From: an uncultured Clostridia bacterium
GTDB lineage: Bacteria; Bacillota; Clostridia; TANB77; CAG-508
DNA: 64,000 nucleotides
Assembly: GCA_947627295.1 (NCBI GenBank)
Contig: CANQVJ010000004.1
Coordinates: forward strand, 1-64,000
Reading direction: 5' to 3'
Made by a program: the position numbers and the translations under genes. Of the stretch, positions 17,485 to 25,988 are shown in pieces. Each line of letters opens with the position of its first letter. Within the stretch, counting starts at the first letter, position 1. Under the pieces are notes generated by a model. The model worked only from the letters and a program-made list of their open reading frames with translations. It searched no databases and was not told the DNA's origin.

Positions 17485-17901
17485 TTAAACCTGATCTGTT
17501 TTTAACTCAAGTCCACTTAAATTAAGTGTTCTTGTTTCTTTACCTTCTTGTGTAATTTCTAAAGTATTGTCTTTATCGTGGATTTGGAACACTGTTAAGC
17601 CGTCCTTTTCATCGACTGCAACTGGTTTCTTTAGTTTTGCTCCTGTACCTTTTAGTTCTACTTTTATTGTTCCTTTGGCTTGACCTTTGGCTTCTTCAAA
17701 GTATAGTGGTAAGAAGTTTCCTGAATTATCAGTTTTACTAAATTCTGTCCAATTTTCAACATACTTCAATGTGCCTGTAACATTGTCACCTTCGATGTTT
17801 ACATTCTCACATAAATCTTGAACAGTTTTCTCACCTAAGTTTAGCGATGTTTTTCCACTTGGAATTGCCACTTTTGAGGTGGCTGGTTTAGGGCTTTTCA
17901 A
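17485..17901 (-). CDS. Capsid-linked protein, possible +1 frameshift extension of the major capsid
   Basis: The ORF overlaps the capsid 3' end by 14 bp in the +1 frame. Its only start is a TTG with no clear ribosome binding site. The capsid ends CCC TAA, and a +1 slip at CCC reads straight into this frame. The 138 residues are beta-rich (VAIPSGKTSLNLGEKTV to LNLSGLELKTDQV) and end just before the connector gene. It could be a separate decoration protein or a C-terminal extension on a minority of capsid subunits. A simple one-base error in CCC is the third option. Confidence 0.55.
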   Translation of the reverse strand: MKSPKPATSKVAIPSGKTSLNLGEKTVQDLCENVNIEGDNVTGTLKYVENWTEFSKTDNSGNFLPLYFEEAKGQAKGTIKVELKGTGAKLKKPVAVDEKDGLTVFQIHDKDNTLEITQEGKETRTLNLSGLELKTDQV

Positions 17902-19060
17902 CTGTTATATATCCATTAACAAATGCCTTAGCATCTCTTAACTGAATGTCTTCTCTTTCGATTCCTCTAATTAATGTTAAATCTTCTTCAAATGCATTTA
18001 ATCCTTCAACAGAAGCTGTTTTTGATGCTAATAATTCAATTCCTTTTCTTTCAAATCCTTTAATTCCTTCTTTTAAATCTCCAATTATAAATGGTACTTT
18101 GTTTTCTTTTGATTTAAGTGTTTCATTAGAGAAGGCTTTAACAGGAACAACATTTGCACCAACTCTTAATTGAAATTTTGCTGAATCTGTTGGATCAGGA
18201 TTTAATAAATATCTTCCATTTTGGTCTTTTAAGGTATCTAAATAGTTTACTCCGTCGTCATTTGTAACAATTACAGAAGTTGCTTTAAATAAACTTCCTA
18301 GAGTTATATTTAAAGCATTTTTTATTCCGTCTAAATCTTTTAAGTCAGTTTCTGAATTTTTAGCAACCGTTGCTAAAACAAGTTTATTCCAAGTAACTCT
18401 ATCTTCATCTGCCAACCATTCTGTAACAAAATTTTCTATGTTCTCATCTGAATCTTCAATCAACTCATCTGTTATTGGAACATATCCACCATACTTAGTA
18501 ACTTTCCAAGACAACCTTGAAAATTCAGGCTTTCCTGCTTTAGGAATTTTTCCACCCTCTTCAACAGAGCTGAATCCAGTAACTTCGCCTCTTTTTTTGT
18601 ATGTTTCTTGACCACTAAAAGTTTTTACTGGTTTTACAGTTATCAAATCTCTTAATGACTCTTTTGCCTCTCTTAGTTTTTGAACTTTTGTTTCTATTTC
18701 TTCAGGAACTGTATAACCGCCACTTGCTCCAGCGCCTTCATTTAAATCAACAGCCTTTATCATATTTCTTACTGCTTTTGCAAATTTTGATGTTATACTT
18801 ACTTTCTTTTCTTCAGCTTCTTCCTTTTTATCTTCTATCTTCTTTGTAATTTCTTTTGTATCTTCTTCACTAAGTTTATTTAATTCTTTCTCTTCCTCAA
18901 ATAGCCTTTTTTCAATTTCATATTCTTCTTTTAGTGTTTTAATTTCGTCAAGGATTTCTTGTGCTTTTTTATAATCCTTGTTTTCTCCTTCTGTATAACC
19001 TTTTGCTAATTTTTGTTTAGCTTCAATTTTTGCTAAAATTTCTCTCATTTTCTTATTCAT
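17888..19060 (-). CDS. HK97-type major capsid protein
   Basis: The 390-residue protein opens with a Lys/Glu-rich coiled coil of about 100 residues (the scaffolding delta domain). The HK97 fold follows from about residue 105, with GYTVPEEIETKVQKLREAK, then VPITDELIEDSDENIENFV, and the end IQLRDAKAFVNGYITV. HK97-family protease removes the delta domain during maturation. It follows the protease gene by 3 bp. Its stop (CCC TAA) overlaps the downstream frame discussed there. Confidence 0.92.
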   Translation of the reverse strand: MNKKMREILAKIEAKQKLAKGYTEGENKDYKKAQEILDEIKTLKEEYEIEKRLFEEEKELNKLSEEDTKEITKKIEDKKEEAEEKKVSITSKFAKAVRNMIKAVDLNEGAGASGGYTVPEEIETKVQKLREAKESLRDLITVKPVKTFSGQETYKKRGEVTGFSSVEEGGKIPKAGKPEFSRLSWKVTKYGGYVPITDELIEDSDENIENFVTEWLADEDRVTWNKLVLATVAKNSETDLKDLDGIKNALNITLGSLFKATSVIVTNDDGVNYLDTLKDQNGRYLLNPDPTDSAKFQLRVGANVVPVKAFSNETLKSKENKVPFIIGDLKEGIKGFERKGIELLASKTASVEGLNAFEEDLTLIRGIEREDIQLRDAKAFVNGYITVEKP

Positions 19061-19063
19061 TTT

Positions 19064-19843
19064 TTAATCCTCACTTTCTAATTTTTCTTTTTCTAAAAAA
19101 ATAAAAGAAGATACATTTTCAAGTTTTAATTTCAAACTTTTATTGTTTTCTTCTTTTTCTTTTTTTATCTTTTTTTCGCCACAATAATTTTTTGTAGTAC
19201 CTGCTCGTGGCTGTGAAGGTACTGCAACAAAAGAAACCTCATAGGCTTCTTTAGCGCCATCTAGTGTAAAGTAGCAAGTTTTTTTACCTTCGTCAGTGTC
19301 GTATTCCCTTCCAGGCCAATGTGAACACCATTCTTTCATATTGTCAACTTCACAAATAGAACATATTGCTCGTTTAGGCATACAACTCGTAGAAACTTCT
19401 TTTTTTATACCAGCTTTAATTTCTTGTATTAAATCTGCATTGTTACTGGTTTTAATCATATAGCATTTAGCAATCAATTTAGTGAACTTTTCGCCTGCAC
19501 TAGTTGTCTTGTTTTCTTCTTGAAGTTCTGTATCATAAACTCTTGCTATTTGATTATCAGCTTTCCTGCTGTGGTCTTTAATTACTGTTTTTCCTATATA
19601 CAATCGTTTTAAATCTTTTAAAGCTTTCAAATTAAATGGCTCATAATTTCTGTCATCTAGTTCGTTGTCGCCCATAACAAGTTTAAAAGTAAATACATCG
19701 TCTTTTTCTAAAGGGGATATAGTTAGTTTGTTAATCTTTTTTAATTCTTGGTCTGTAACTTCTTGTGCTTCTAAATCTGCTGATTTACAGATGATCCCTT
19801 TAATGTTTCCTCGAGTATTTTCTTCATTGTTTCTTTCATCCAT
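19064..19843 (-). CDS. Prohead protease
   Basis: The 259-residue protein lies between portal and capsid genes, as prohead proteases do in HK97-type phages. VIKDHSR (about residue 92) and KKEVSTSC (about residue 150) are in the places of the family His and Ser. The C-terminal 40 residues are Lys-rich, like a capsid-targeting tail. The gene overlaps the portal gene by 73 bp. Catalytic residues are proposed, not proven. Confidence 0.75.
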   Translation of the reverse strand: MDERNNEENTRGNIKGIICKSADLEAQEVTDQELKKINKLTISPLEKDDVFTFKLVMGDNELDDRNYEPFNLKALKDLKRLYIGKTVIKDHSRKADNQIARVYDTELQEENKTTSAGEKFTKLIAKCYMIKTSNNADLIQEIKAGIKKEVSTSCMPKRAICSICEVDNMKEWCSHWPGREYDTDEGKKTCYFTLDGAKEAYEVSFVAVPSQPRAGTTKNYCGEKKIKKEKEENNKSLKLKLENVSSFIFLEKEKLESED

Positions 19844-21096
19844 TTTTTATCTTCCTCCTTTCCACCAGAATTTGTATATTGAACTCCTGCAAGATTTACA
19901 GGAATAGCATTACCATTACCAAGCAATTGATCTCCTCCAGGAACTGAAGGTTTATCTATCATCTCTCTAGCTTCATTTGGCGTATATAAAAAACTGGAAA
20001 TTGCCTGACATAAAGTTTCAACTTGTTCCTTAGAATTTGCACGCAAAATAGCAGATATATTAAATTTAAAACAATATCCACTTTGTAATTCTTCTGAACT
20101 TAATAATTTATAATTCAATTCTTCTTCATACTGTTTTATAATATATAAAAGCGTGTCTATGTAGAAACCTAATTGCTGTGCTTCTGAACTTGCATAGCTT
20201 GATTTCTCATAATCACCAATTTGATTTGGCTTAATACCAAAAGCTGAAGCAATCTGTATTGCACTATATTTTTTAACATCTATAAATTGGTTGTCTGCTA
20301 ATTTAATATTTAAAGGTTTAAGTTCGGTTCCTACAGGAATTGCAATAATATTTCTAATTTCCTCGTCGTCTAAATCACTACCTGCAAATTTTTCTATATT
20401 TTTTCTAAAAACTTCTAAGTTTTTGTCAGATAAATCACTTGTATATTGAACTACTGCCTTTGCAGTAAATCCACTCTTATACATACTGTTTAACATTTTT
20501 TGTGATTTTATATTACCTTCTATAGTCGACTGCAGTTGTTCTCTAACAGAAATACCTTTAATCCCGTCAAAAGTATGTGATGATTTAAAGTGTAATATTT
20601 GTTCAGAACTAAATTGAAATGTTTTTCCGCCGTGATAATATAAATAATAAATATCCTCTACTTCACCTAAAATCTTTTGGTCATCATACCATATTTCTAC
20701 TTCATTTGAGGGAAGTATCCACAATTTTGTATTACTACCAGCCCCTGTAATTAACGCATAAGCATTTCCATAATGATTTCTGTTTTGTTCTATAGTAGAC
20801 CAAAAGGAAGTAGAAGTCATATATGGATTTGGTCTATTATGCAAAATTGGAAATAAATAATGTTCTCTAGCTGTTAATACTCCATGATTTTTTTCATGTT
20901 TCATAAGTTTTAATGGTAATTTTCCAACAGATTCACTTAGGAGTTTTAAACATGTAAAATATGTAGCTTCAGACAAATCTTTTTCTTTTGTACCTTTTAA
21001 TCCTAAAAAATCTATAAGTTGATCCCACTCTTGATATTTTGTAGATTTATTTATAAGAATATTAAAAGCAACCTTAATTCTATCTCTTAATTTCAT
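19771..21096 (-). CDS. Portal protein, HK97 family
   Basis: The 441-residue protein starts at an ATG (21096) with AGGAGGTG; a TTG seven codons earlier is less likely. The pattern SEATYFTCLKLLSESVGKLP, then HNRPNPYMTSTSFW and GNAYALI, and IASAFGIKPNQIGDY is characteristic of HK97-type portals. These form the dodecameric DNA channel at one capsid vertex. It overlaps the terminase reading frame and the protease gene. Confidence 0.9.
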   Translation of the reverse strand: MKLRDRIKVAFNILINKSTKYQEWDQLIDFLGLKGTKEKDLSEATYFTCLKLLSESVGKLPLKLMKHEKNHGVLTAREHYLFPILHNRPNPYMTSTSFWSTIEQNRNHYGNAYALITGAGSNTKLWILPSNEVEIWYDDQKILGEVEDIYYLYYHGGKTFQFSSEQILHFKSSHTFDGIKGISVREQLQSTIEGNIKSQKMLNSMYKSGFTAKAVVQYTSDLSDKNLEVFRKNIEKFAGSDLDDEEIRNIIAIPVGTELKPLNIKLADNQFIDVKKYSAIQIASAFGIKPNQIGDYEKSSYASSEAQQLGFYIDTLLYIIKQYEEELNYKLLSSEELQSGYCFKFNISAILRANSKEQVETLCQAISSFLYTPNEAREMIDKPSVPGGDQLLGNGNAIPVNLAGVQYTNSGGKEEDKKWMKETMKKILEETLKGSSVNQQI

Positions 21097-21107
21097 CTGT
21101 TCACCTC

Positions 21108-21345
21108 CTAATTCCAACCCATTTTTTTAAGATAATCTTCCATTTCTTTATTATGATCAATATTATCTTCTTTCAATTTCATCCTAGCAATTCTTGCATT
21201 AATCATTGCATCTACAGGGTCAATTCTTTTTGTTTTTTTACCTGGCTCTTTATCAATCTTCTTTTCATCAAAGCTGTTTTTTACTATTTTTGCATTAGAA
21301 ACACTATAACTTAACAGTTCTTGTTTTTTGTTGTATTTTATTTTT
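21108..21345 (-). pseudogene. C-terminal part of large terminase, out of frame
   Basis: In the +1 frame after 21341-21345 the chain continues as KYNKKQELLSYSVSNAK and KIDKEPGKKTKRIDPVDAM, ending KKMGWN. The K-R-I-D-P-V-D-A motif is the expected third acidic site of the RNase H-like nuclease. Removing one A from the A5 run (coding strand) joins it to the 508-residue ORF as RKIKYNKKQELL. This segment has no start of its own. Confidence 0.75.
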
Positions 21346-22830
21346 CCGAGAATCTATATCTAATTGAATGTCAACTGTTCCGTCATTTAAAAATCTTGCA
21401 GATTGTGTAATTTCAAGCAGTGGTGCTCCAAATATATCTAAATCATCTAAAAAGCCGTCTGCGTTATGTGGATCATATCCAATTCCCTGTATTTTCAAAT
21501 CAAATGCCTCAACAATATCTTTTAAATATTTAACAATGAATTTATAATCATTTTTAAAAGTTGTTATTCCTCCTGTAACTGTTATAAGTTCTTTTTGTTC
21601 CCATATATCATAAGGAGCAATATCACTTTTTATATGTTCTTCTAATCTTCCTCTTGGTATAAATGAATGAGAATGCTCAAAACTATCTCCGTTTTCCATA
21701 GGTATTTCTATATGAATAGTTGTTAAATCTCCGCCGTGTGATAAATCTAATCCTACATAACATTCTTTTTCTATAAAATCTTTTAATTCTAAATCTGATT
21801 CACAATTTTTCCATTTAGTAGGTGATGTAAATCGATCTTCTGAATTTTCAACCCATAAATTAAGAGACTTTGTCATAAAGTCTCTTAGTTCACTTCCACC
21901 CATATCTTTAGCTGTTCGCATATCAATCATTAAGTTTTCTAAGCCTTGTTTTGTTGAGGCTAAATATGGATTAGCTTTTATTAAGTTTTTCGGATTCCAA
22001 ATGTCGTCGTCTTTATCTAAAGTATAAATATCAATAAATAAATCCTCTGCTGTTGCAATTCCATATAAAACATCTATGCAATAGCTATCTAATTCATAAC
22101 AAGCACTATTTAGTTCTTCACCTCTAGTTGTTATTATACTTATTAATGTTTCAAGTAATGCTTTCGTACCGTTATAAATAGCTTTATAAATTTTATTGTT
22201 TTTATGTTGGTGGTATTCGTCTATTGAAGCAAATATTGCCCTAAATCCATCGTCTAATCCACCTTCTTTAGAAAGTGCTTCTATTGTAGACATTGTATCT
22301 TTAGCTATTATCAATGATTTATAGTCTTTTATATCAAACAATTCTTTTAAATCTTCATCTGCATTTATAAACTTTTGCATTTCTTCCCAAGCAATTCTTG
22401 CTTGACGCTTTTTTGTTGCAACAGTAAAAAGTTTTCCGTAATTATATCCATTAAAATTTGCTATATAGGTTCCTCTAATTCCATTTTTAAATGATTTTCC
22501 ATTTTGCCTTGCCATTGATTCGTAAGAACGCCTAAATTTTCTTTTTCCATTTTCTTGTTTCAACCACCCGAAAGGACAACCTAAATCAAACATTTGTGAA
22601 CCCAATAACTTGACTGACTTTTTTTCAAAACCTTCTGTAATTGTTAATGTTTCAGCATATTCTAATATTTCTTCTGATTTTTCAGGATTCCAAATGTAAG
22701 GAAAATCTTTTGTTCCTTGCCTTTCTAAATCTTTTAAATGTCTTTTACAAGCAAGTATATGAAGTTCGCCCATAATATTTTCATTTACTGTTTTTCTGCA
22801 ATATTCTGTTACTCTGTCAATCATTTTCAA
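21304..22830 (-). CDS. Terminase large subunit, frameshifted near the 3' end
   Basis: The ORF of 508 residues is a phage terminase of the group paired with P27-type small subunits. It has an ATPase domain to about residue 260 (ARQNGKSFKNG in the Walker A region and IFASIDEYHQH as Walker B) and a nuclease domain with YVGLDLSHGGDLT. It packages DNA into the procapsid through the portal. The last 12 residues are out-of-frame. The true C-terminus, with the last nuclease Asp, is in the +1 frame down to 21108, so about 570 residues are expected. Start overlaps the small subunit by 4 bp. Confidence 0.85.
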   Translation of the reverse strand: MKMIDRVTEYCRKTVNENIMGELHILACKRHLKDLERQGTKDFPYIWNPEKSEEILEYAETLTITEGFEKKSVKLLGSQMFDLGCPFGWLKQENGKRKFRRSYESMARQNGKSFKNGIRGTYIANFNGYNYGKLFTVATKKRQARIAWEEMQKFINADEDLKELFDIKDYKSLIIAKDTMSTIEALSKEGGLDDGFRAIFASIDEYHQHKNNKIYKAIYNGTKALLETLISIITTRGEELNSACYELDSYCIDVLYGIATAEDLFIDIYTLDKDDDIWNPKNLIKANPYLASTKQGLENLMIDMRTAKDMGGSELRDFMTKSLNLWVENSEDRFTSPTKWKNCESDLELKDFIEKECYVGLDLSHGGDLTTIHIEIPMENGDSFEHSHSFIPRGRLEEHIKSDIAPYDIWEQKELITVTGGITTFKNDYKFIVKYLKDIVEAFDLKIQGIGYDPHNADGFLDDLDIFGAPLLEITQSARFLNDGTVDIQLDIDSRKNKIQQKTRTVKL

Positions 22831-23333
22831 CCAACTCTTTTTCTGAATTTGTTAAATTTGTTTTTTTTAGGTGATTCATTTGTTTTTGGCATTACTAATT
22901 TACATCTTGAAGAAATAGAAAGACCTAAATCACTTGCACACTCTCTACTTTGTTTTAACGCTCTACTTTGATATTTTAAATACGAATCTAACATTGACAT
23001 ACACTCTTTTTTGGTTTCTTTTTTCTTAACCCTTTTTAATTTTTCTTTTAAACTTCTTATTTTTTCTGTATATTCAATATACTCTTCCATTGTGATTAAA
23101 TATTGTGCTAAGCGATCTTCATCTAATTCTGTCATTATTCCAATATCTAATAGAATTTTAGCAATTCTCTCGAACTCTTGTTTTTGTTTTTCGTTTAAAT
23201 ATTCAGGTGATTTCACATTTACAGCATTTACTTTAATTTCCTGTTTTTTTCTTTCTTCAATTTCAGCTTTTGTTAAATGCTTTTTTTCTTTCGCCATAAT
23301 TAAATTTATGGGCTCTTTATTTCTCCCAGGCAT
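22827..23333 (-). CDS. Terminase small subunit, P27 family
   Basis: The 168-residue protein from MPGRNKEP has the P27-type pattern: basic start, then SPEYLNEKQKQEFERIAKIL, a middle helical pair, and SISSRCKLVMPK near the end. It binds phage DNA ends and brings them to the large subunit. I chose the ATG at 23333, after AAAGGTGG, over the upstream in-frame codon at 23366. It lies between the HNH gene region and the large subunit. Confidence 0.8.
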   Translation of the reverse strand: MPGRNKEPINLIMAKEKKHLTKAEIEERKKQEIKVNAVNVKSPEYLNEKQKQEFERIAKILLDIGIMTELDEDRLAQYLITMEEYIEYTEKIRSLKEKLKRVKKKETKKECMSMLDSYLKYQSRALKQSRECASDLGLSISSRCKLVMPKTNESPKKNKFNKFRKRVG

Positions 23334-23399
23334 ATTTTTATACACCACCTTTCTAAAACCTCTCAAAGCTGATTTAGGGACTTTTTTCTATAAAAAAGA

Positions 23400-23444
23400 G
23401 TGGGCGCCGTTGTTTGGAGATTACCTCTAAACTTTTTTGCCCAC
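23400..23444 (-). terminator. Two-stem terminator-like hairpin before the terminase genes
   Basis: On the minus strand GTGGGC/GCCCAC encloses an inner stem GTTTAGAG/CTCCAAAC, and the outer stem is followed by TCTTTTTTATAG. It can act as an intrinsic terminator or attenuator. Because it sits just before the small terminase gene, a packaging-site role is also possible. Confidence 0.55.
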
Positions 23445-23461
23445 CCCTCCGGTTATTTTTT

Positions 23462-23578
23462 TTAATTTTCGTATTCTATTTCTGTTATTGATTTTATTAA
23501 TTTTCCGTCTAAATAATAATCTGTTGTTATCATCTTTTTTATTTTTTGTTCTTTTATTACTTCTTCAACTGTATCCAT
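23462..23578 (-). CDS. Small phage protein, 38 residues
   Basis: The ORF starts at an ATG with AAAGGAAGG upstream, 4 bp after the HNH stop. It encodes MDTVEEVIKEQKIKKMITTD and ends ITEIEYEN. It is charged and soluble. No family is recognised. Good initiation signals and tight packing support it. Confidence 0.5.
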   Translation of the reverse strand: MDTVEEVIKEQKIKKMITTDYYLDGKLIKSITEIEYEN

Positions 23579-23582
23579 GTTC

Positions 23583-23966
23583 TTACTTCCTTCCTTTAAA
23601 CCTTCCGTGTTGCATATCGTGATGATAATGACACAAAGCAATTAAGTTGTTCCACTCTAATCTTCTTTCCCAACCAGTCACAGTTTGTATTGGCTCTTTA
23701 TGATGTACTTCTTCAGCTAGTGTATGAGTATTTTTATCACACAATTCACATAAGAAATACTTATCAATATATTTCTTTCTTAACTTTCTCCATGCTTTAC
23801 TATTGTAGAATTGTTCATACTTTTTATCTCTTTGTTTATTATATCTACTGTTAGATTTCTTTTTATATTCTTCAACTCTTTTTTGTACTAGTTTCTCACA
23901 TCTATCGCAATATGTTTTGTTACTTGGAATTACCTTTTGACATTTAGCACAAAGTTTTAATCTCAT
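23583..23966 (-). CDS. HNH endonuclease
   Basis: The 127-residue protein has an N-terminal zinc ribbon (CAKC...CDRC), then FYNSKAWRKLRKKYID. The HNH core follows: CELC, the EVHHKEPI His pair, the Asn in LEWNNLIALC, and CHYHHDMQH. HNH proteins next to the terminase genes of HK97-type phages are needed for DNA cleavage during packaging. Its position two genes before the small terminase agrees. It overlaps the upstream gene by 4 bp. Confidence 0.9.
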   Translation of the reverse strand: MRLKLCAKCQKVIPSNKTYCDRCEKLVQKRVEEYKKKSNSRYNKQRDKKYEQFYNSKAWRKLRKKYIDKYFLCELCDKNTHTLAEEVHHKEPIQTVTGWERRLEWNNLIALCHYHHDMQHGRFKGRK

Positions 23967-24184
23967 TTGGTTGATTTCGCTTTCCTTTGGGTAGTGTCAG
24001 CTTTTGTAGGGGATGTAGTTTCTTTTACTGCCTTAATAAATACAGCTTTGTATTTGTTGTCTCCACTTAATACTTTAAATCTTTCCTCAGTTACTTCAAA
24101 CACTTCTCCTTCTTTAGGTATTCTTTTTAATTCCTTGTCCTCGACATTTAGTTTCTTATATTGGTTTGTAGCTTTTACTTTCAT
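23963..24184 (-). CDS. Small basic phage protein, first gene of the packaging operon
   Basis: The 73-residue protein has a beta-rich N-terminus (KATNQYKKLNVEDKEL, FEVTEERFKVLSG) and a Lys/Thr-rich tail. Similar short proteins lie in head-gene regions of clostridial phages, but no function is known to me. GGAGG precedes the ATG and a terminator-like hairpin lies upstream. Confidence 0.6.
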   Translation of the reverse strand: MKVKATNQYKKLNVEDKELKRIPKEGEVFEVTEERFKVLSGDNKYKAVFIKAVKETTSPTKADTTQRKAKSTK

Positions 24185-24214
24185 TTTTTATTACCTCCTT
24201 TAAAATTATAAAGA

Positions 24215-24236
24215 GAGTACCTGTGGTTAGATACTC
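24215..24236 (-). terminator. Terminator-like hairpin between early and late regions
   Basis: GAGTATCT pairs with AGGTACTC (one T-G pair) over a 6-nt loop on the minus strand and is followed by TCTTTATAATTTT. It separates the sigma-like regulator gene from the packaging and head genes. That is a typical place for late-gene control by antitermination. The rest of 24185-24322 holds no gene. Confidence 0.5.
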
Positions 24237-24322
24237 CCTGAAAAAATGTGAAAGATAAATACTAAATTTTTAACTGCTTATACTATAACATTTTTTATAG
24301 TAAGATTTCGTACTTTTTAGTA

Positions 24323-24742
24323 TTATGTTTTAGAATATTTTATCAATGCTTCTTTGTGAAGTGTTTTTGTATATGTATAATCATAATTCACTTTGTCAGC
24401 AACATCATACCAATTCAGCCCTCTTATGTACCTAAAATACAATATATTCCTGTACGACGGATCTAGTTTGCTTATTCTATTTTCAATCTTAATTTGTTTT
24501 TCATTTAAATCTTTTAAATATTCTTCATACTTGTCTGTCATATCTAAAATACTGGCCAACTGTTCTGCAATCCTATCATTTACAGGTGGACTCCCCTTAG
24601 GCAAATCTGATAGAGTAGTTGTTATTTTTTCTAATAAAGACCTTCTCTCTTCAATATCGTTCCACCTCTCTTCAAGCCATTTCTTGTTGTATATGTATTC
24701 TCTTAATTCTTTTTTACTTTTTAGTATCTCCTCTTCAATCAT
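24323..24742 (-). CDS. Sigma-70 region 4-like phage regulator (late gene activator candidate)
   Basis: The 139-residue protein has a long N-terminal helix and a C-terminal helix-turn-helix, LDPSYRNILYFRYIRGLNW followed by VADKVNYDYTYTKTLHKEA. It resembles sigma region 4 and the ArpU/RinA/DUF1492 group. Such proteins lie immediately before the terminase genes in Gram-positive phages and activate late transcription. Position and fold both support that role here. Confidence 0.75.
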   Translation of the reverse strand: MIEEEILKSKKELREYIYNKKWLEERWNDIEERRSLLEKITTTLSDLPKGSPPVNDRIAEQLASILDMTDKYEEYLKDLNEKQIKIENRISKLDPSYRNILYFRYIRGLNWYDVADKVNYDYTYTKTLHKEALIKYSKT

Positions 24743-24753
24743 AGATATTCCTC

Positions 24754-25053
24754 CTAATCATATTTTTTTAAATATGCTCTATCAAAATTTATACTTACGC
24801 CTAATCCATTTTTGTTTGTAATTACAAATATTTTTTTTATTTTTTTTCTTAATCTAAAAATATGCATATATATACACTCTTTTGTATAATTAATATCTTC
24901 TATATCGTAAAGTTCTTTGCTGATTTCTTCATATGTTGCGTAGAGTGGATGTTTTTTTATTAATAAATTAAATATTTTAAATTGCATTAGTGTAAATTTA
25001 ATTCTTTTGTTATCCACATATAAAGTCATACGATTCTTATCATATTTTATCAT
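24754..25053 (-). CDS. Winged-helix DNA-binding protein (OmpR/PhoB-type)
   Basis: The 99-residue protein is almost only a winged-helix domain: MTLYVDNKRIKFTLMQFKI, then LLIKKHPLYATYEEISKEL, then YMHIFRLRKKIKKIFVITN and a wing with GLGVSI. This is the trans_reg_C pattern without a receiver domain. It lies just before the sigma-like regulator, so it may take part in the switch to late genes. Confidence 0.7.
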   Translation of the reverse strand: MIKYDKNRMTLYVDNKRIKFTLMQFKIFNLLIKKHPLYATYEEISKELYDIEDINYTKECIYMHIFRLRKKIKKIFVITNKNGLGVSINFDRAYLKKYD

Positions 25054-25056
25054 TTG

Positions 25057-25374
25057 CTATTCCTCCAATAATTCTTTTAGTAATGCATATCTGTTAGCAT
25101 ACCTTACATCTTTTGTTTCAAAGAATAATTTTGTATTTTCTTCTTTTTTATCTTCTATTTTCTTTTTAGGTATTGAATTTCTTTTTAATTGGTTTATTTG
25201 TTCTTTTTGTTTTTTTATTATATATTGTGCTATTGCTAAGTCTTTGTCTTTTATAATCATATCTAGGAATTTGTTAATAATATTGTCAAAATCAACATTT
25301 ATCTTTTTCATTTCATCTTCTGTTATCAAAGGTATAGTTGCTTTGATTCCATTTATAGTTTTTTCTATTTCCAT
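25057..25374 (-). CDS. Phage protein of unknown function, 105 residues
   Basis: A charged, helical protein beginning MEIEKTINGIKATIPLITED. It has a Lys-rich middle and ends RYANRYALLKELLEE. It is packed 2-3 bp from its neighbours with a ribosome binding site. I recognise no family. Confidence 0.55.
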   Translation of the reverse strand: MEIEKTINGIKATIPLITEDEMKKINVDFDNIINKFLDMIIKDKDLAIAQYIIKKQKEQINQLKRNSIPKKKIEDKKEENTKLFFETKDVRYANRYALLKELLEE

Positions 25375-25375
25375 G

Positions 25376-25582
25376 TTATACCTCCTCTCTTAGTAACTTT
25401 ATATAATCTATTTTTACGCTATCAACGCTTGAATATCGTTTTTCATTAATATTATAATTACCTTTACTAATATTTAATAAATCTAATGCCATTAAATCAA
25501 TTATTTGCTTTAGTTCTTCATTTTGCTCTTTTAAATGCCTATTTTCTATTTCGACATCTATTTCTTTTTTGTTTTCTTCCAT
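25376..25582 (-). CDS. Phage protein of unknown function, 68 residues
   Basis: A short acidic protein with a coiled-coil-like start (ENRHLKEQNEELKQIIDLM). GGAGG lies before the ATG. Position in the middle of the early operon and tight spacing support it. No family recognised. Confidence 0.5.
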   Translation of the reverse strand: MEENKKEIDVEIENRHLKEQNEELKQIIDLMALDLLNISKGNYNINEKRYSSVDSVKIDYIKLLREEV

Positions 25583-25604
25583 ACTACTCCTCCTCTAATA
25601 ATTC

Positions 25605-25988
25605 TTAATCTAATGTAACTTTCTTTTCAATATCTAATATTTTTTCACACATATTTTTTGCTCCCATATGATGCCATAAATATCCTTTTAAATTTTCATT
25701 TTTATCTGCTTCTTTTTTATAAACTTTATATTTTTCAGTTTCTTCTGCAAGATATTTTTCTATTTTCTTTTTCCATTTTGCCTGTTCATCATATACTCCG
25801 TTCATATATACTGTAGTATAGTCTAGTTCTTTTTCTTTTAGTGTTTCTAGTTCTTTTAAAACTGTTTCTATTGCTTCTATATCCCTTAAATATAGCTTCT
25901 CACAATTTTTTTCTGTTGTTTGTAACATCCAAGTTCTATTACTTTCTTGTATCTCATTTAATATCTGTATTGCTTCTTCTAGCTCCAT
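25605..25988 (-). CDS. Phage protein of unknown function, 127 residues
   Basis: A helical, charged protein (MELEEAIQILNEIQESN, then RDIEAIETVLKELETLKEK). The segment AIETVLKEL is common in clostridial phage proteins of unknown role. It overlaps the upstream gene by 10 bp. Confidence 0.55.
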   Translation of the reverse strand: MELEEAIQILNEIQESNRTWMLQTTEKNCEKLYLRDIEAIETVLKELETLKEKELDYTTVYMNGVYDEQAKWKKKIEKYLAEETEKYKVYKKEADKNENLKGYLWHHMGAKNMCEKILDIEKKVTLD

